From Pacificitalea sp040119125 (GTDB lineage: Bacteria > Pseudomonadota > Alphaproteobacteria > Rhodobacterales > Rhodobacteraceae), in contig JBEDTR010000001.1 in NCBI GenBank assembly GCA_040119125.1, positions 248,001 to 312,000 of the forward strand: a stretch of 64,000 nt of DNA. The letters run 5' to 3'. A program made the position numbers and the translations under genes. Shown here in pieces: positions 7,188-15,975 of the stretch (position 1 is the stretch's first letter; every line of letters begins with the position of its first letter). The notes beneath the pieces were generated by a model. The model searched no databases and had not been told where the DNA came from. It worked only from the letters and a program-made list of their open reading frames with translations.

Positions 7188-9164
7188 CTACAGGGTGATG
7201 CGGAAGCGCGAAAACCCGTCCGGACCGTCGCCCGCGGGCGCGATGCTGACACCTGCCACATCGTCGATATACTCCACGGCGCGCGGACCGGTATCGAACA
7301 GCACCGTCGTGTCGGGCATCGGCGCAAAGGACCAGTTGGCATCAGCCTTGGGCGTAATCGTGCCCTCTTCGACGATATAGCGCACGATCACGTCGCGGTT
7401 GGTGTCGGGCGCCTCGAACACGATGGTTGAGCCGTCCGCACCGGGGAAGCTGCCGCCGCCCGAGGCGCGATAATTGTTTGTGGCCACGATGAATTCCATG
7501 TCATCGCGGACGGGCTCCCCCTCATAGGTCAAGTTGACGATGCGCTGGGTGTCGGCGGCGACCACCGCGCCGTCCGCATCGAACATGGCGGGCTGGCTGA
7601 GATCGATCTGGTAGCTGACGCCGTCGATCACGTCGAAATTATAGGATGGGAAGTCATCGTTCAGCAGGATCTGATCGGCTTCGCCCGGCGTGATTTGATT
7701 AAACATCCCGGCGGAGCGTTCCAGCCACAGCCGGACCTGTTCGCCCGTCACCTTCACCGCGCGCACGGTGTTGGGGTAGAGGTAAAGATCGGCCACGTTC
7801 TTGATCGCCACCGGGCCCACGGGCACATCGGTGTAATAGTCGGGGCCCCCGCGACCGCCTGCCTTGAACGGGGCGGCGGCAGACAGGATCGGCAGGCCTT
7901 CGTTCTCGGTGCCCTGCATCATCTCCGTGATATACCATTTCTGCGCAATCGATACGACTTGCACCGACGGGTCATCCGCCACCAGCGCGAAATAGGAATG
8001 CAGCGGGGTCGAGGTTTCGCCCACGGCGGTGCGGACGTAATCCAGCGTGGCCTGATGCTCGGCGGCAATGGAGTCGAGCACCTCCGGGTCGCTTTCAACC
8101 AGCGCGGTGACGGTGCGGTCCTCGGCACGCTCGGAAATGGGGCGCGTCTCGACCGAAGTGGTGACGACCCGCCATTCCCCGGCCTCGCGTTCCAGCATCA
8201 GATCGATCACGCCGAGGTGCGAGCCCCAGAACCCGCCCATCGTCGCAGGCTTGCCGTGGATCAGGCCTTTCTCGGCGTCGACTGCGGCGAAATCGGCATA
8301 GGTTGGCGACGGGAAAACCAGATGGCTGTGCCCGGTCATCACCGCGTCGATCCCGTCCAGCGCGGCCAAGGGCACGGAGGCGTTTTCCATCCCCTCGGTC
8401 CAATCGGCAGAGCCGATGCCGGAATGGCTGAGCGCGATGATGATGTCGGCGCCCTCTTCCTTCATCTGGGGGATGTAGGCGCGCGCGGTGGTGACGATAT
8501 CGCGGGCTTCTACGTTGCCTTCCAGATGTTTGCGGTCCCAATTCATGATTTGCGGTGGCACGAAGCCGATGATGCCCACGCGGATCGCATGGGCGGTGCC
8601 ATCGCCATCGGTGACCTCGCGATCAAGGATGACATAGGGTTTCAGCAGCGTCTCATCCTGCGTCGGGCTGGCGCCGGTGCGGGTGGCGACATTGGCGCTG
8701 ACCACCGGGAAATCTGCCCCGGCGAGGGATTTTTGCAGAAATTCCAGACCATAGTTGAATTCGTGATTGCCCAGCGTTGAGGCATCATACCCAAGCGTGT
8801 TCATCGCCATGATGACCGGGTGCATGTCGCCATCCGCCATGCCGCGTTCATAGGCGATGTAATCACCCATTGGATTGCCCTGCAGGAAATCGCCGTTATC
8901 GACCAGCATGGTGTTCGTGGCCTCGGCGCGGATCGCGTCGATATGGGCGGCAGTGCGCGCCAGCCCGACCGTGTCCACCGCTTTGTCCGAATAATAGTCG
9001 TAGGGGTAGACGTGCACATGCAGGTCCGTCGTTTCCATGATCCGCAGATGCGCTTGGTTTGACGCGGCGCGGGCGGAGAAGGGATGCAGTGCGATCAATG
9101 AGACACCTGCGGTGCCCGCCAGAAACGACCGGCGGGTGAGCGAAGGAAAAATCGGATACGACAT
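7188..9164 (-). CDS. cpdB: 2',3'-cyclic-nucleotide 2'-phosphodiesterase/3'-nucleotidase, Tat-exported
   Basis: A 658-residue periplasmic enzyme that hydrolyses 2',3'-cyclic nucleotides and 3'-nucleotides to salvage nucleosides and phosphate. The N-terminus carries a twin-arginine signal (TRRSFLAG, then a hydrophobic stretch ending ARAAS). Metallophosphatase motifs include TTDLHVHVYPYDYY, DNGDFLQGNPMGDY, LGNHEFNYG and GHSHLVFP; the C-terminal 5'-nucleotidase domain follows (NYRASGGGSFPG). An AGGAG sits just before the chosen ATG. It is monocistronic and divergent from nudC. Escherichia coli CpdB uses Sec, so the Tat motif suggests folding and metal loading before export. Confidence 0.93.
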   Translation of the reverse strand: MSYPIFPSLTRRSFLAGTAGVSLIALHPFSARAASNQAHLRIMETTDLHVHVYPYDYYSDKAVDTVGLARTAAHIDAIRAEATNTMLVDNGDFLQGNPMGDYIAYERGMADGDMHPVIMAMNTLGYDASTLGNHEFNYGLEFLQKSLAGADFPVVSANVATRTGASPTQDETLLKPYVILDREVTDGDGTAHAIRVGIIGFVPPQIMNWDRKHLEGNVEARDIVTTARAYIPQMKEEGADIIIALSHSGIGSADWTEGMENASVPLAALDGIDAVMTGHSHLVFPSPTYADFAAVDAEKGLIHGKPATMGGFWGSHLGVIDLMLEREAGEWRVVTTSVETRPISERAEDRTVTALVESDPEVLDSIAAEHQATLDYVRTAVGETSTPLHSYFALVADDPSVQVVSIAQKWYITEMMQGTENEGLPILSAAAPFKAGGRGGPDYYTDVPVGPVAIKNVADLYLYPNTVRAVKVTGEQVRLWLERSAGMFNQITPGEADQILLNDDFPSYNFDVIDGVSYQIDLSQPAMFDADGAVVAADTQRIVNLTYEGEPVRDDMEFIVATNNYRASGGGSFPGADGSTIVFEAPDTNRDVIVRYIVEEGTITPKADANWSFAPMPDTTVLFDTGPRAVEYIDDVAGVSIAPAGDGPDGFSRFRITL

Positions 9165-9449
9165 GATGTGCTCCTGACAGACGGGGATTCCGGTGAAGCC
9201 TAGCAAATCGATGTAACAACACCATGCCTAACGAACTTCGGCACCCCGTGCAATCCTGGGTTGAGTTCGTGAACTGCGTGCACATATGCGCATGCGCGGT
9301 GAAGGCGATTGGCGGCGTCCATGAAACATCAACCTTTGGGGCACACATTGCCCTGACGGGCACGGCATGCAAACTGGCGCGAAGCCCCGCGCGCCCGGCG
9401 TCATGCCGCCATGGGGCACAGCCGGGCCAGTCAACGAACAGGAGCATGT
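9165..9449. other. cpdB-nudC divergent intergenic region
   Basis: 285 bp between two divergent starts, so both promoters must lie here. I see no gene. A 24-bp alternating purine-pyrimidine run (9275-9298) contains the 10-bp palindrome GCGCATGCGC. No clear sigma-70 boxes stand out. Confidence 0.5.
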
Positions 9450-10442
9450 ATGCGGATCGCCGAAACGGTAACATTTGGCGGCGGCGGAATCGGGCAGGGG
9501 GCGTTGGATCGCGGCGGAGAATTGCGCAACGATCCGGACCGAATCAACGCGCTGCGCCATGCACCGGACGCGCGCGTGCTGACCCTTTGGCGCGGCAAAC
9601 CACTGCTCCATGCCGACGCGCCGCTTTCGCTGGTGGGGATGACACCGGATCATCCTGTTTTAGACGCCGGCGGCGACAGCGTGCTGCCAGAGGTGTTTCT
9701 GGGCCGCATCGACGGGCAGCCATGGTTCGTGCGCGATATCTCAAACTGGGAGCCGGAGGCGGTGGATGCCGCCGAACTCGACGCCTTTGCCGATCATAGT
9801 GAGCAGGCGCATCCAGATCTGCCCGGCGACCAGCGCTTTGTCGAACTGCGCCGCGCCATGGCTGCCCTCAGCCCCACGGAGGCGGAACTATGCGCCACGG
9901 CGCGCGCGATCCTCAATTGGCACTCCACGCACCGGTTTTGCGCCGCCTGTGGGGAGCTGAGCGACGCGGTAAGTGCCGGCTGGATGCGGCGCTGCCCGGT
10001 TTGCAATGCGCAGCATTTTCCGCGCACGGATCCCGTGGTCATCATGCTGATCACGCTAGGGAATTCGGTTCTTCTGGGGCGCTCGCCTCACTGGCCGGAA
10101 GGGATGTATTCGCTCCTCGCTGGCTTTGTCGAGCCGGGCGAAACGATGGAGGCTGCGGTGCGCCGCGAAGTGTTTGAGGAAACCGGTGTGAAGGTGGGGC
10201 AGGTGGATTATCTCGCCAGCCAGCCTTGGCCATTCCCCAATTCGCTCATGCTGGGATGTCACGGCGTCGCGCTAACGCGCGAGCTGACGCTCGATCCGGT
10301 CGAAATCGAGGATGCGATGTGGTTGACGCGAGAGGAGGCCATGGAGGTCATCTCTGGCGGGCATAGCGTGGTGAGAGCGCCACGAAACGGCGCAATCGCC
10401 GGATTTTTGCTGCGAAACTGGCTTGCGGACCGTTTGGATTGA
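9450..10442 (+). CDS. nudC: NAD(+) diphosphatase (NADH pyrophosphatase)
   Basis: A 330-residue Nudix hydrolase that cleaves NAD(H) to NMN(H) and AMP and, in Escherichia coli, also removes NAD caps from RNA. The zinc ribbon is visible as CAACGELSD and CPVCNAQHFPRTDP, followed by the Nudix box GFVEPGETMEAAVRREVFEE and the NudC specificity motif SQPWPFPNSLM. I chose ATG 9450 (MRIAETVTF), which has an AGGAG upstream. The SRPBCC gene follows about 117 bp later on the same strand. Confidence 0.94.
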   Translation: MRIAETVTFGGGGIGQGALDRGGELRNDPDRINALRHAPDARVLTLWRGKPLLHADAPLSLVGMTPDHPVLDAGGDSVLPEVFLGRIDGQPWFVRDISNWEPEAVDAAELDAFADHSEQAHPDLPGDQRFVELRRAMAALSPTEAELCATARAILNWHSTHRFCAACGELSDAVSAGWMRRCPVCNAQHFPRTDPVVIMLITLGNSVLLGRSPHWPEGMYSLLAGFVEPGETMEAAVRREVFEETGVKVGQVDYLASQPWPFPNSLMLGCHGVALTRELTLDPVEIEDAMWLTREEAMEVISGGHSVVRAPRNGAIAGFLLRNWLADRLD

Positions 10443-10559
10443 CGCAAGACACGAGGTTAGAACGGCTCCGCAACGGCAGTGGGTCCGCCTGTTGACGGTC
10501 GGCATATGGGGCACAGGTTGCCTCGTCAGGCAGGCAAATTTACGGATCGGGATGGCACA

Positions 10560-11021
10560 GTGAAATTTTCGACCAAGGAAGATATCGGCGTGCCCATCGA
10601 GACGGCATTTGCCGCCGTTAGCAATTTCGACGGGTTTCAGCGGCAGGCAACGCGCCGGGGCGTGGAGGTCACGCGTCTCGACTCCGGCCCCGGTTTGCAG
10701 CTGGGCGCGTCATGGCGCATCCGATTTGCCTATCGCGGCAAGCCACGCGAAGTCACGGCGACGCTGGCCGATTGGTCGCCGGCAACCGGTTATCGTGTCA
10801 CGTTTGTCGGAGGCGGGATCGAAGGGGAGGTTCCGGTGGAGCTGGTCGCGCTGTCGCGGCAGCGCACGCGCCTGTCCATCGAAATCGAGATGCGCCCCAA
10901 GACGCTGTCCGCTCGGGTCATCATCCAGACATTGCGCCTGGCGAAATCCTCGCTCAGCCGAAAATTCAAGAAACGTGTGGCAGAATTCGCGGCGGAGCTG
11001 GAGCGTCGCAACGCGGCCTGA
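10560..11021 (+). CDS. SRPBCC family protein (START-like)
   Basis: A 153-residue single-domain protein of the START/SRPBCC fold. The characteristic opening is DIGVPIETAFAAVSNFDGFQ, with the later LGASWRIRFAYRGKPREV. It starts at GTG (VKFSTKED), which fits the usual MKFS start of related rhodobacterial proteins; the longer ATG start adds a poorly conserved leader. The ligand is unknown; the fold binds hydrophobic molecules. The basic C-terminal helix KSSLSRKFKKRVAEFAAELE is typical of the group. It may be transcribed with nudC. Confidence 0.75.
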   Translation: MKFSTKEDIGVPIETAFAAVSNFDGFQRQATRRGVEVTRLDSGPGLQLGASWRIRFAYRGKPREVTATLADWSPATGYRVTFVGGGIEGEVPVELVALSRQRTRLSIEIEMRPKTLSARVIIQTLRLAKSSLSRKFKKRVAEFAAELERRNAA

Positions 11022-11070
11022 TCGGCAACGCCCGTGGCGGCAGGTGTGTCGCCGGACCGGCCCGCGTGGC

Positions 11071-11901
11071 TTAGCGGCGGGGATCGGCGGGGTAGACGCC
11101 CAGCAATTCGAGCTTGGTGGTGAAATAGCTCAGCTCGTCCAGCGCCTGCTGCACGTTGCGATCGTCGGGGTGGCCTTCGATATCCGCGTAGAATTGTGTC
11201 GCGGTGAAGCTGCCCCCGACCATGTAGCTTTCCAATTTGGTCATGTTGACGCCATTGGTCGCAAAGCCGCCCATCGCCTTGTAGAGCGCGGCGGGGATGT
11301 TTTTGGTGCGGAACACAAAGGAGGTGATCATCGGTCCGTCGCCACGGCGGCGCAGATCCATCTCGCGCTGCATCGCCAGAAACCGGGTGGTGTTGTTGGA
11401 ATGGTCCTCGATATGGCGCGCCAGAACCTGAAGCCCATAGATTTCGCCAGCCAGTTCGGAGGCCAGCGCGCCAAGGGCCGGATCACCCAGTTCAGCCACA
11501 TGTTGAGCGGAGCCTGCAGTATCGGCGCCGGTTACCGGATCAATATTGTGCTGACGCAAGAAATCGCGGCACTGGCCCAGCAGGACGGTATGACTTTGCG
11601 CGCGCTCGACCCGGTGCAACGGAGTGCCGGGAATCGCAAGCAGGTTGATATGCACGCGCACGAACGCTTCGCTGACAACATGCAGCCCGCTTTCAGGCAG
11701 CAGGCGGTGAATGTCTGCGACCCGACCATAGGTGGAATTTTCGACCGGCAGCATGGCAAGGTCGGCATCGCCCTTGCGGACGATTTCGATCACGTCCTCG
11801 AAGGTGCGACAGGGGACCGGCTCATAATCCGGATAGCTGTCATGACAGGCTTGATGCGAATAGGCGCCAAGCTCTCCCTGAAAAGCAATACGTCCCGCCA
11901 T
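11071..11901 (-). CDS. pheA: Prephenate dehydratase
   Basis: A 276-residue monofunctional prephenate dehydratase converting prephenate to phenylpyruvate for phenylalanine synthesis. The catalytic domain opens with IAFQGELGAYSHQAC and carries the TRF motif in SNNTTRFLAM; the C-terminal ACT domain (TSFVFRTKNIPAALYKAMGG, then KLESYMVGGSF) is the feedback sensor for phenylalanine. I chose the ATG giving MAGRIAFQ because GGAGGGGG lies upstream of it and inside the longer ORF. It is divergent from the cytochrome c gene, an arrangement I associate with Rhodobacteraceae. Confidence 0.93.
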   Translation of the reverse strand: MAGRIAFQGELGAYSHQACHDSYPDYEPVPCRTFEDVIEIVRKGDADLAMLPVENSTYGRVADIHRLLPESGLHVVSEAFVRVHINLLAIPGTPLHRVERAQSHTVLLGQCRDFLRQHNIDPVTGADTAGSAQHVAELGDPALGALASELAGEIYGLQVLARHIEDHSNNTTRFLAMQREMDLRRRGDGPMITSFVFRTKNIPAALYKAMGGFATNGVNMTKLESYMVGGSFTATQFYADIEGHPDDRNVQQALDELSYFTTKLELLGVYPADPRR

Positions 11902-12030
11902 AGTTACGGTCCCCCTCCGAAAAATCACGACCTTTTCGGATGTTGGTCGTTTCGTCGCGGCTGCTACACCTTGCAGGATGGGATGGAAAGATCGTAGAAG
12001 CCCCCGAAACGATCATAAGCGGGATGCGAC

Positions 12031-12552
12031 ATGTTCGACACAATGACCACGACAAAGGTCGTCGGCGGCCTGTGCGGCACATTTCTGGTGCTTCTTTTGG
12101 GCAAATGGGCGGCAGAAGAAATCTATCACGTCGGTGCGGAAGCACATGGCGATGAAGAGCTTGCTCAAGCCTATGCCATTGATGTGCCGGAAACCGGCGC
12201 TGGCGGCGAAGAAGAAGCTGGCCCCTCGTTCGAGGAGGTCTTCGCCTCGGCCGATGCGGCTGCGGGTGAGCGGGTGTTTGGCAAATGCCGCGCCTGTCAC
12301 AAACTGGACGGCACTAACGCCACCGGTCCGCATCTTGACGGTGTGGTGAATCGCGAAATCGCGGCTGTGGGCGATTTTGCTTATTCCGAAGCGCTGACCT
12401 CGCTCGAAGGCGCATGGGATCCGGCTGCGTTGGAAGGGTTCCTGCACGACCCGCGTGGCTACGCGCCGGGCACGAAGATGTCCTTCTCGGGTCTGCCGAG
12501 CGTCGAGGACCGGGCCAACCTGATCGCATATCTCGAAGGCGCTGGCGGCTAA
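12031..12552 (+). CDS. cycM: Membrane-anchored c-type cytochrome (cytochrome cy/c552 type)
   Basis: A 173-residue class I cytochrome c tethered by an uncleaved N-terminal helix (VVGGLCGTFLVLLLGKWAAE). A linker rich in Ala, Gly and Glu (about 55-70) leads to the haem domain. The CRACH haem site is at residues 86-90 and the axial methionine is in GTKMSF, near 150. Such cytochromes (CycM of Paracoccus, CycY of Rhodobacter capsulatus) carry electrons from the bc1 complex to terminal oxidases or reaction centres. The gene is divergent from pheA and ends at a strong terminator. Confidence 0.88.
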   Translation: MFDTMTTTKVVGGLCGTFLVLLLGKWAAEEIYHVGAEAHGDEELAQAYAIDVPETGAGGEEEAGPSFEEVFASADAAAGERVFGKCRACHKLDGTNATGPHLDGVVNREIAAVGDFAYSEALTSLEGAWDPAALEGFLHDPRGYAPGTKMSFSGLPSVEDRANLIAYLEGAGG

Positions 12553-12588
12553 TCCTGCCCGACCTTGTGATTTGATGACTGTGATTTG

Positions 12589-12627
12589 ACGACGCCGCTT
12601 CCGGGAGGGAGCGGCGTCGTTGCGTTT
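12589..12627 (+). terminator. Rho-independent terminator after the cytochrome c gene
   Basis: ACGACGCCGCT (12589-12599) pairs perfectly with AGCGGCGTCGT (12610-12620) around a 10-nt loop; a short TTTT follows at 12624-12627. It lies 36 bp after the cytochrome stop. Confidence 0.8.
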
Positions 12628-12756
12628 TGGGGGTGCCATGGGTGGCGCGCTGGTTCACTTGCCGTTCACGGAGTTTCAACTTGAAACCCGGATCAACGGG
12701 GCCTTAGCGTGGCAAAGACCAACGGGCCAAGCCCGTGCCGCGAGAGGAGTTTCCGC

Positions 12757-14748
12757 ATGCGCCCCACCGACCGTCGTGCCGCACAGGCCCGTGCCGTTGC
12801 ATTGTCGCTGCACGAAAGGGACGCGGACCGACGACGCCAGCGCATGCTGGGCCTGAGCGGCGGGCTGATTGCAGCCGTGCTGCTGGGGCTTTCGGCCACC
12901 GGGCTGCGCGCGCAGGATGCCGCCGCCACCGCGACGCCTGCGGCGGCTGTTGAAACCCCTGCTGCGGCGGAGGGGCAGGTGATCACCGCACATGCGTTTT
13001 CGACCTTTGAAAACGGGATCAAATATCCTGCCGATTTCGCGCAGCTCGATTACGTCAATGCCGATGCGCCGAAGGGCGGCGAGATGGCGATCTGGGCGCG
13101 GGGCACATTCGATTCGATGAACCCATACTCGCGCAAGGGCCGGGCGGGCGCGCTGTCCAGCATCGGGGTGGAGCGGCTGATGACGTCGACTGCCGACGAT
13201 CCTTACGGCTCATACTGCCTTGTGTGTGAAACCATCGAATATCCCGAGAGTCAGGATTGGGTCATTTTCCATTTGCGGCCCGAAGCCGCGTTTTCGGATG
13301 GCACTCCGGTCACGGCGGAGGACGTCGTGTTCACCGTAGATCTGATGCTGGAACAGGCGCTGCCCTCGTTCCGCACGGCGGTGGCGAAACTATATGAAAG
13401 CGTCGAGGCGATTGATGCGCAGACGGTGAAATTTACCTTTGCAGAAGGTGTCCCGCGCAAGGGGCTGATCTCGCAGGCGGGCTCCACCCCGATCTTTTCC
13501 AAGGCATGGTATGAAGACACCGGCGCGCGGCTGGACGAAAGCCGTCTGGAGCCGGGGCTGACGTCCGGGCCCTATATGCTTGACGATCTCGATGTGAATC
13601 GCCGCATCGTCTACAAGCGCAATCCCGATTACTGGGGCGACGACCTGCCGATCAATCAGGGCCGCAATAATTTCGACAGCATCCGCGTTGAATATTTCGC
13701 TGATGACAACGCGGCGATGGAGGGGTTCAAGGCCGGGGCCTACACGTTCCGGCAGGAAACCAGCTCCCTCACATGGGCCACGGGCTACGACTTCCCGAAG
13801 GTGGCCAACGGCACCATCGTCAAGGCGGAGCTGGAAAACGGCGAACTGCCCGGCGCGACCGGCTTCGTGTTCAACCTGCGGCGCGAGAAGTTCCAAGACC
13901 CGCTTGTGCGTGAGGCGCTGGGTCTGATGTTCAACTTCACCTGGACCAACGACACGCTGCAATATGGGCTGTTCAAGCAGCGCAGCAGCTTCTGGGAGAA
14001 TACCGATCTTGCCGCCACTGGCGTGCCCGAGGGGGCTGAGCTGGAACTGTTGCAATCAGTGTCGGACATGCTGGACCCCGAAATCCTGACCGAACCGGCT
14101 GTGACCGCCCATGACAGCACGGCGAGCCAGTTGGATCGCCGCAATTTCCGCGAAGCGTCGCGGCTGATGCAGGAAGCAGGCTATGAGGTCGGCTCCGACG
14201 GGATGCTGCGCAAGGATGGCCGCACCCTCGACATCACGTTCCTTGAGGACAATCAGAGCTTCGACAGGATCATCCAGCCCTATATTGCCAACCTGCAGCA
14301 GCTGGGCGTGAACGCCAAATACGAGCGTGTCGATCCGGCGCAGATGACCAATCGCGAGCGCGACTTCGATTTCGACATGATCTTCGATTTCTACCAGAAT
14401 GGCTTTGAGGAGGCGCTGGGCATTGCGCAGCGCTTCGGCTCGGAGGACGCCGAATACAGCCTGTTCAATCCCGCAGGCTATGGCGGTCCTGCCGTGGATG
14501 CCCTGATCGAGAAGCTGATCGATGCCGAAACGCTGGACGAGATGAAGGTCGCCATTCGGGCCATCGACCGTATCCTGCGCCATGAACGGTTCATCGTGCC
14601 GGTCTGGTATAATGACAGCTACTGGGTCGCCTATTACGACATGTTCGAGCATCCCGATCCGCTGCCGCCGCTGGATCTGGGTCATCTGGACTTCTGGTGG
14701 TACAACGCCGACAAGGCGGAGGAGCTGAAGGCGAAAGGCGCGCTTTGA
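12757..14748 (+). CDS. yejA: Extracellular solute-binding protein, family 5 (YejA-like)
   Basis: A 663-residue periplasmic binding protein for oligopeptides, first gene of a four-gene yejABEF importer. In Escherichia coli this system imports microcin C and helps resist antimicrobial peptides. Family-5 motifs include LDYVNADAPKGGEMAIWARG and WVIFHLRPEAAFSDGTPVTA. The N-terminus is unusual: about 30 basic, Arg-rich residues precede the hydrophobic core (LSGGLIAAVLLGLSATGLRA). The ATG at 12757 has GAGAGGAG upstream and is preferred over an upstream GTG. Confidence 0.9.
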   Translation: MRPTDRRAAQARAVALSLHERDADRRRQRMLGLSGGLIAAVLLGLSATGLRAQDAAATATPAAAVETPAAAEGQVITAHAFSTFENGIKYPADFAQLDYVNADAPKGGEMAIWARGTFDSMNPYSRKGRAGALSSIGVERLMTSTADDPYGSYCLVCETIEYPESQDWVIFHLRPEAAFSDGTPVTAEDVVFTVDLMLEQALPSFRTAVAKLYESVEAIDAQTVKFTFAEGVPRKGLISQAGSTPIFSKAWYEDTGARLDESRLEPGLTSGPYMLDDLDVNRRIVYKRNPDYWGDDLPINQGRNNFDSIRVEYFADDNAAMEGFKAGAYTFRQETSSLTWATGYDFPKVANGTIVKAELENGELPGATGFVFNLRREKFQDPLVREALGLMFNFTWTNDTLQYGLFKQRSSFWENTDLAATGVPEGAELELLQSVSDMLDPEILTEPAVTAHDSTASQLDRRNFREASRLMQEAGYEVGSDGMLRKDGRTLDITFLEDNQSFDRIIQPYIANLQQLGVNAKYERVDPAQMTNRERDFDFDMIFDFYQNGFEEALGIAQRFGSEDAEYSLFNPAGYGGPAVDALIEKLIDAETLDEMKVAIRAIDRILRHERFIVPVWYNDSYWVAYYDMFEHPDPLPPLDLGHLDFWWYNADKAEELKAKGAL

Positions 14749-14816
14749 GCGCGCCACCCCCGGCAGACGCAACCGCGATCACCAGCCGCTAGACCAAGAA
14801 CGGGCCAACCGACCAC

Positions 14817-15971
14817 ATGGGCGCATATATCCTAAGACGACTGCTGCTGATCATTCCGACGCTGATCGGGATCATGATCATCAACTTCGTGCTGACGCAA
14901 TTCGTGCCCGGCGGGCCAATCGAACAGATCGTGGCCCAGATGCAGGGCGAAGGCGACGTGTTCGAGGGCATCGCCGGTGGCGGCAATGATGCCGGCAGCA
15001 TGCAGATGGCTGATGACAGCGAATATTACGGTGCGCGCGGCCTGCCGCAGGATTTTCTGGATTCGCTTGAAATCGAGATGGGGTTCGCCCGCATCGTCTG
15101 TGAGGTAGGCTATCACGGGCCCATCACGCTGGATGCCGAGGAATGCGCCAAGGAAGAGATCGGCATCGCCGAGCGGTTTTTCATCCTGATGGGCAACTAC
15201 GCAGTGTTCGATTTCGGCGAGAGTTATTTCCGCTCGATCTCGGTCATTGATCTGGTGCTGGAAAAGATGCCGGTGTCGATTTCGCTCGGGCTGTGGTCGA
15301 CGCTGATCGCCTATGTAATCTCGATCCCGCTGGGCATCCGCAAGGCGGTACGCGACGGCACGCGGTTCGATACATGGACCTCAGCCGCGATCATCGTGGC
15401 CTATGCGATCCCCGGTTTCCTGTTCGCGATCCTGCTGCTGGTCCTTTTCGCGGGCGGCAGCTACTGGCAGATCTTCCCGCTGCGGGGGCTGACATCGGAT
15501 AATTTCGAAAGCCTGTCGCTGGGCGGTAAGCTTCTGGATTACTTCCATCATATCGCGCTGCCGGTCATCGCCTCGACGATTTCCAGCTTTGCTACGCTGA
15601 CGCTGCTGACCAAAAACAGCTTTCTCGACGAGATCAAGAAGCAGTATGTCATCACCGCCAAGGCCAAGGGCCTGAGCGAACGCCGCGTTCTCTATGGTCA
15701 TGTCTTCCGCAACGCGATGCTGATCGTGATCGCAGGCTTCCCGGCGGCGTTTCTGGGCGTGTTTTTCGGCGCGTCGCTGATCATCGAGACGATCTTTTCG
15801 CTCGACGGGTTGGGGCGGCTCGGGTTCGAGGCCGCCGTGGCGCGGGATTATCCGGTCGTGTTTGGCACGCTCTATGTGTTCGGGCTGATCGGGCTGCTGA
15901 TGAATATTCTGTCGGACATGATGTATGTCTTCATTGATCCCCGGATCGATTTTGAAAGCCGGAGGACCTGA
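14817..15971 (+). CDS. yejB: Oligopeptide/microcin C ABC transporter permease
   Basis: A 384-residue inner-membrane permease opening with the YejB-typical MGAYILRRLLLIIPTLIGIM. A large extracytoplasmic insert of about 120 residues follows the first helix, as in other YejB proteins. The EAA loop is visible as ITAKAKGLSERRVLYGHVFR. It lies 68 bp after yejA and four bases before yejE, in one operon. Confidence 0.93.
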   Translation: MGAYILRRLLLIIPTLIGIMIINFVLTQFVPGGPIEQIVAQMQGEGDVFEGIAGGGNDAGSMQMADDSEYYGARGLPQDFLDSLEIEMGFARIVCEVGYHGPITLDAEECAKEEIGIAERFFILMGNYAVFDFGESYFRSISVIDLVLEKMPVSISLGLWSTLIAYVISIPLGIRKAVRDGTRFDTWTSAAIIVAYAIPGFLFAILLLVLFAGGSYWQIFPLRGLTSDNFESLSLGGKLLDYFHHIALPVIASTISSFATLTLLTKNSFLDEIKKQYVITAKAKGLSERRVLYGHVFRNAMLIVIAGFPAAFLGVFFGASLIIETIFSLDGLGRLGFEAAVARDYPVVFGTLYVFGLIGLLMNILSDMMYVFIDPRIDFESRRT

Positions 15972-15975
15972 GCGC

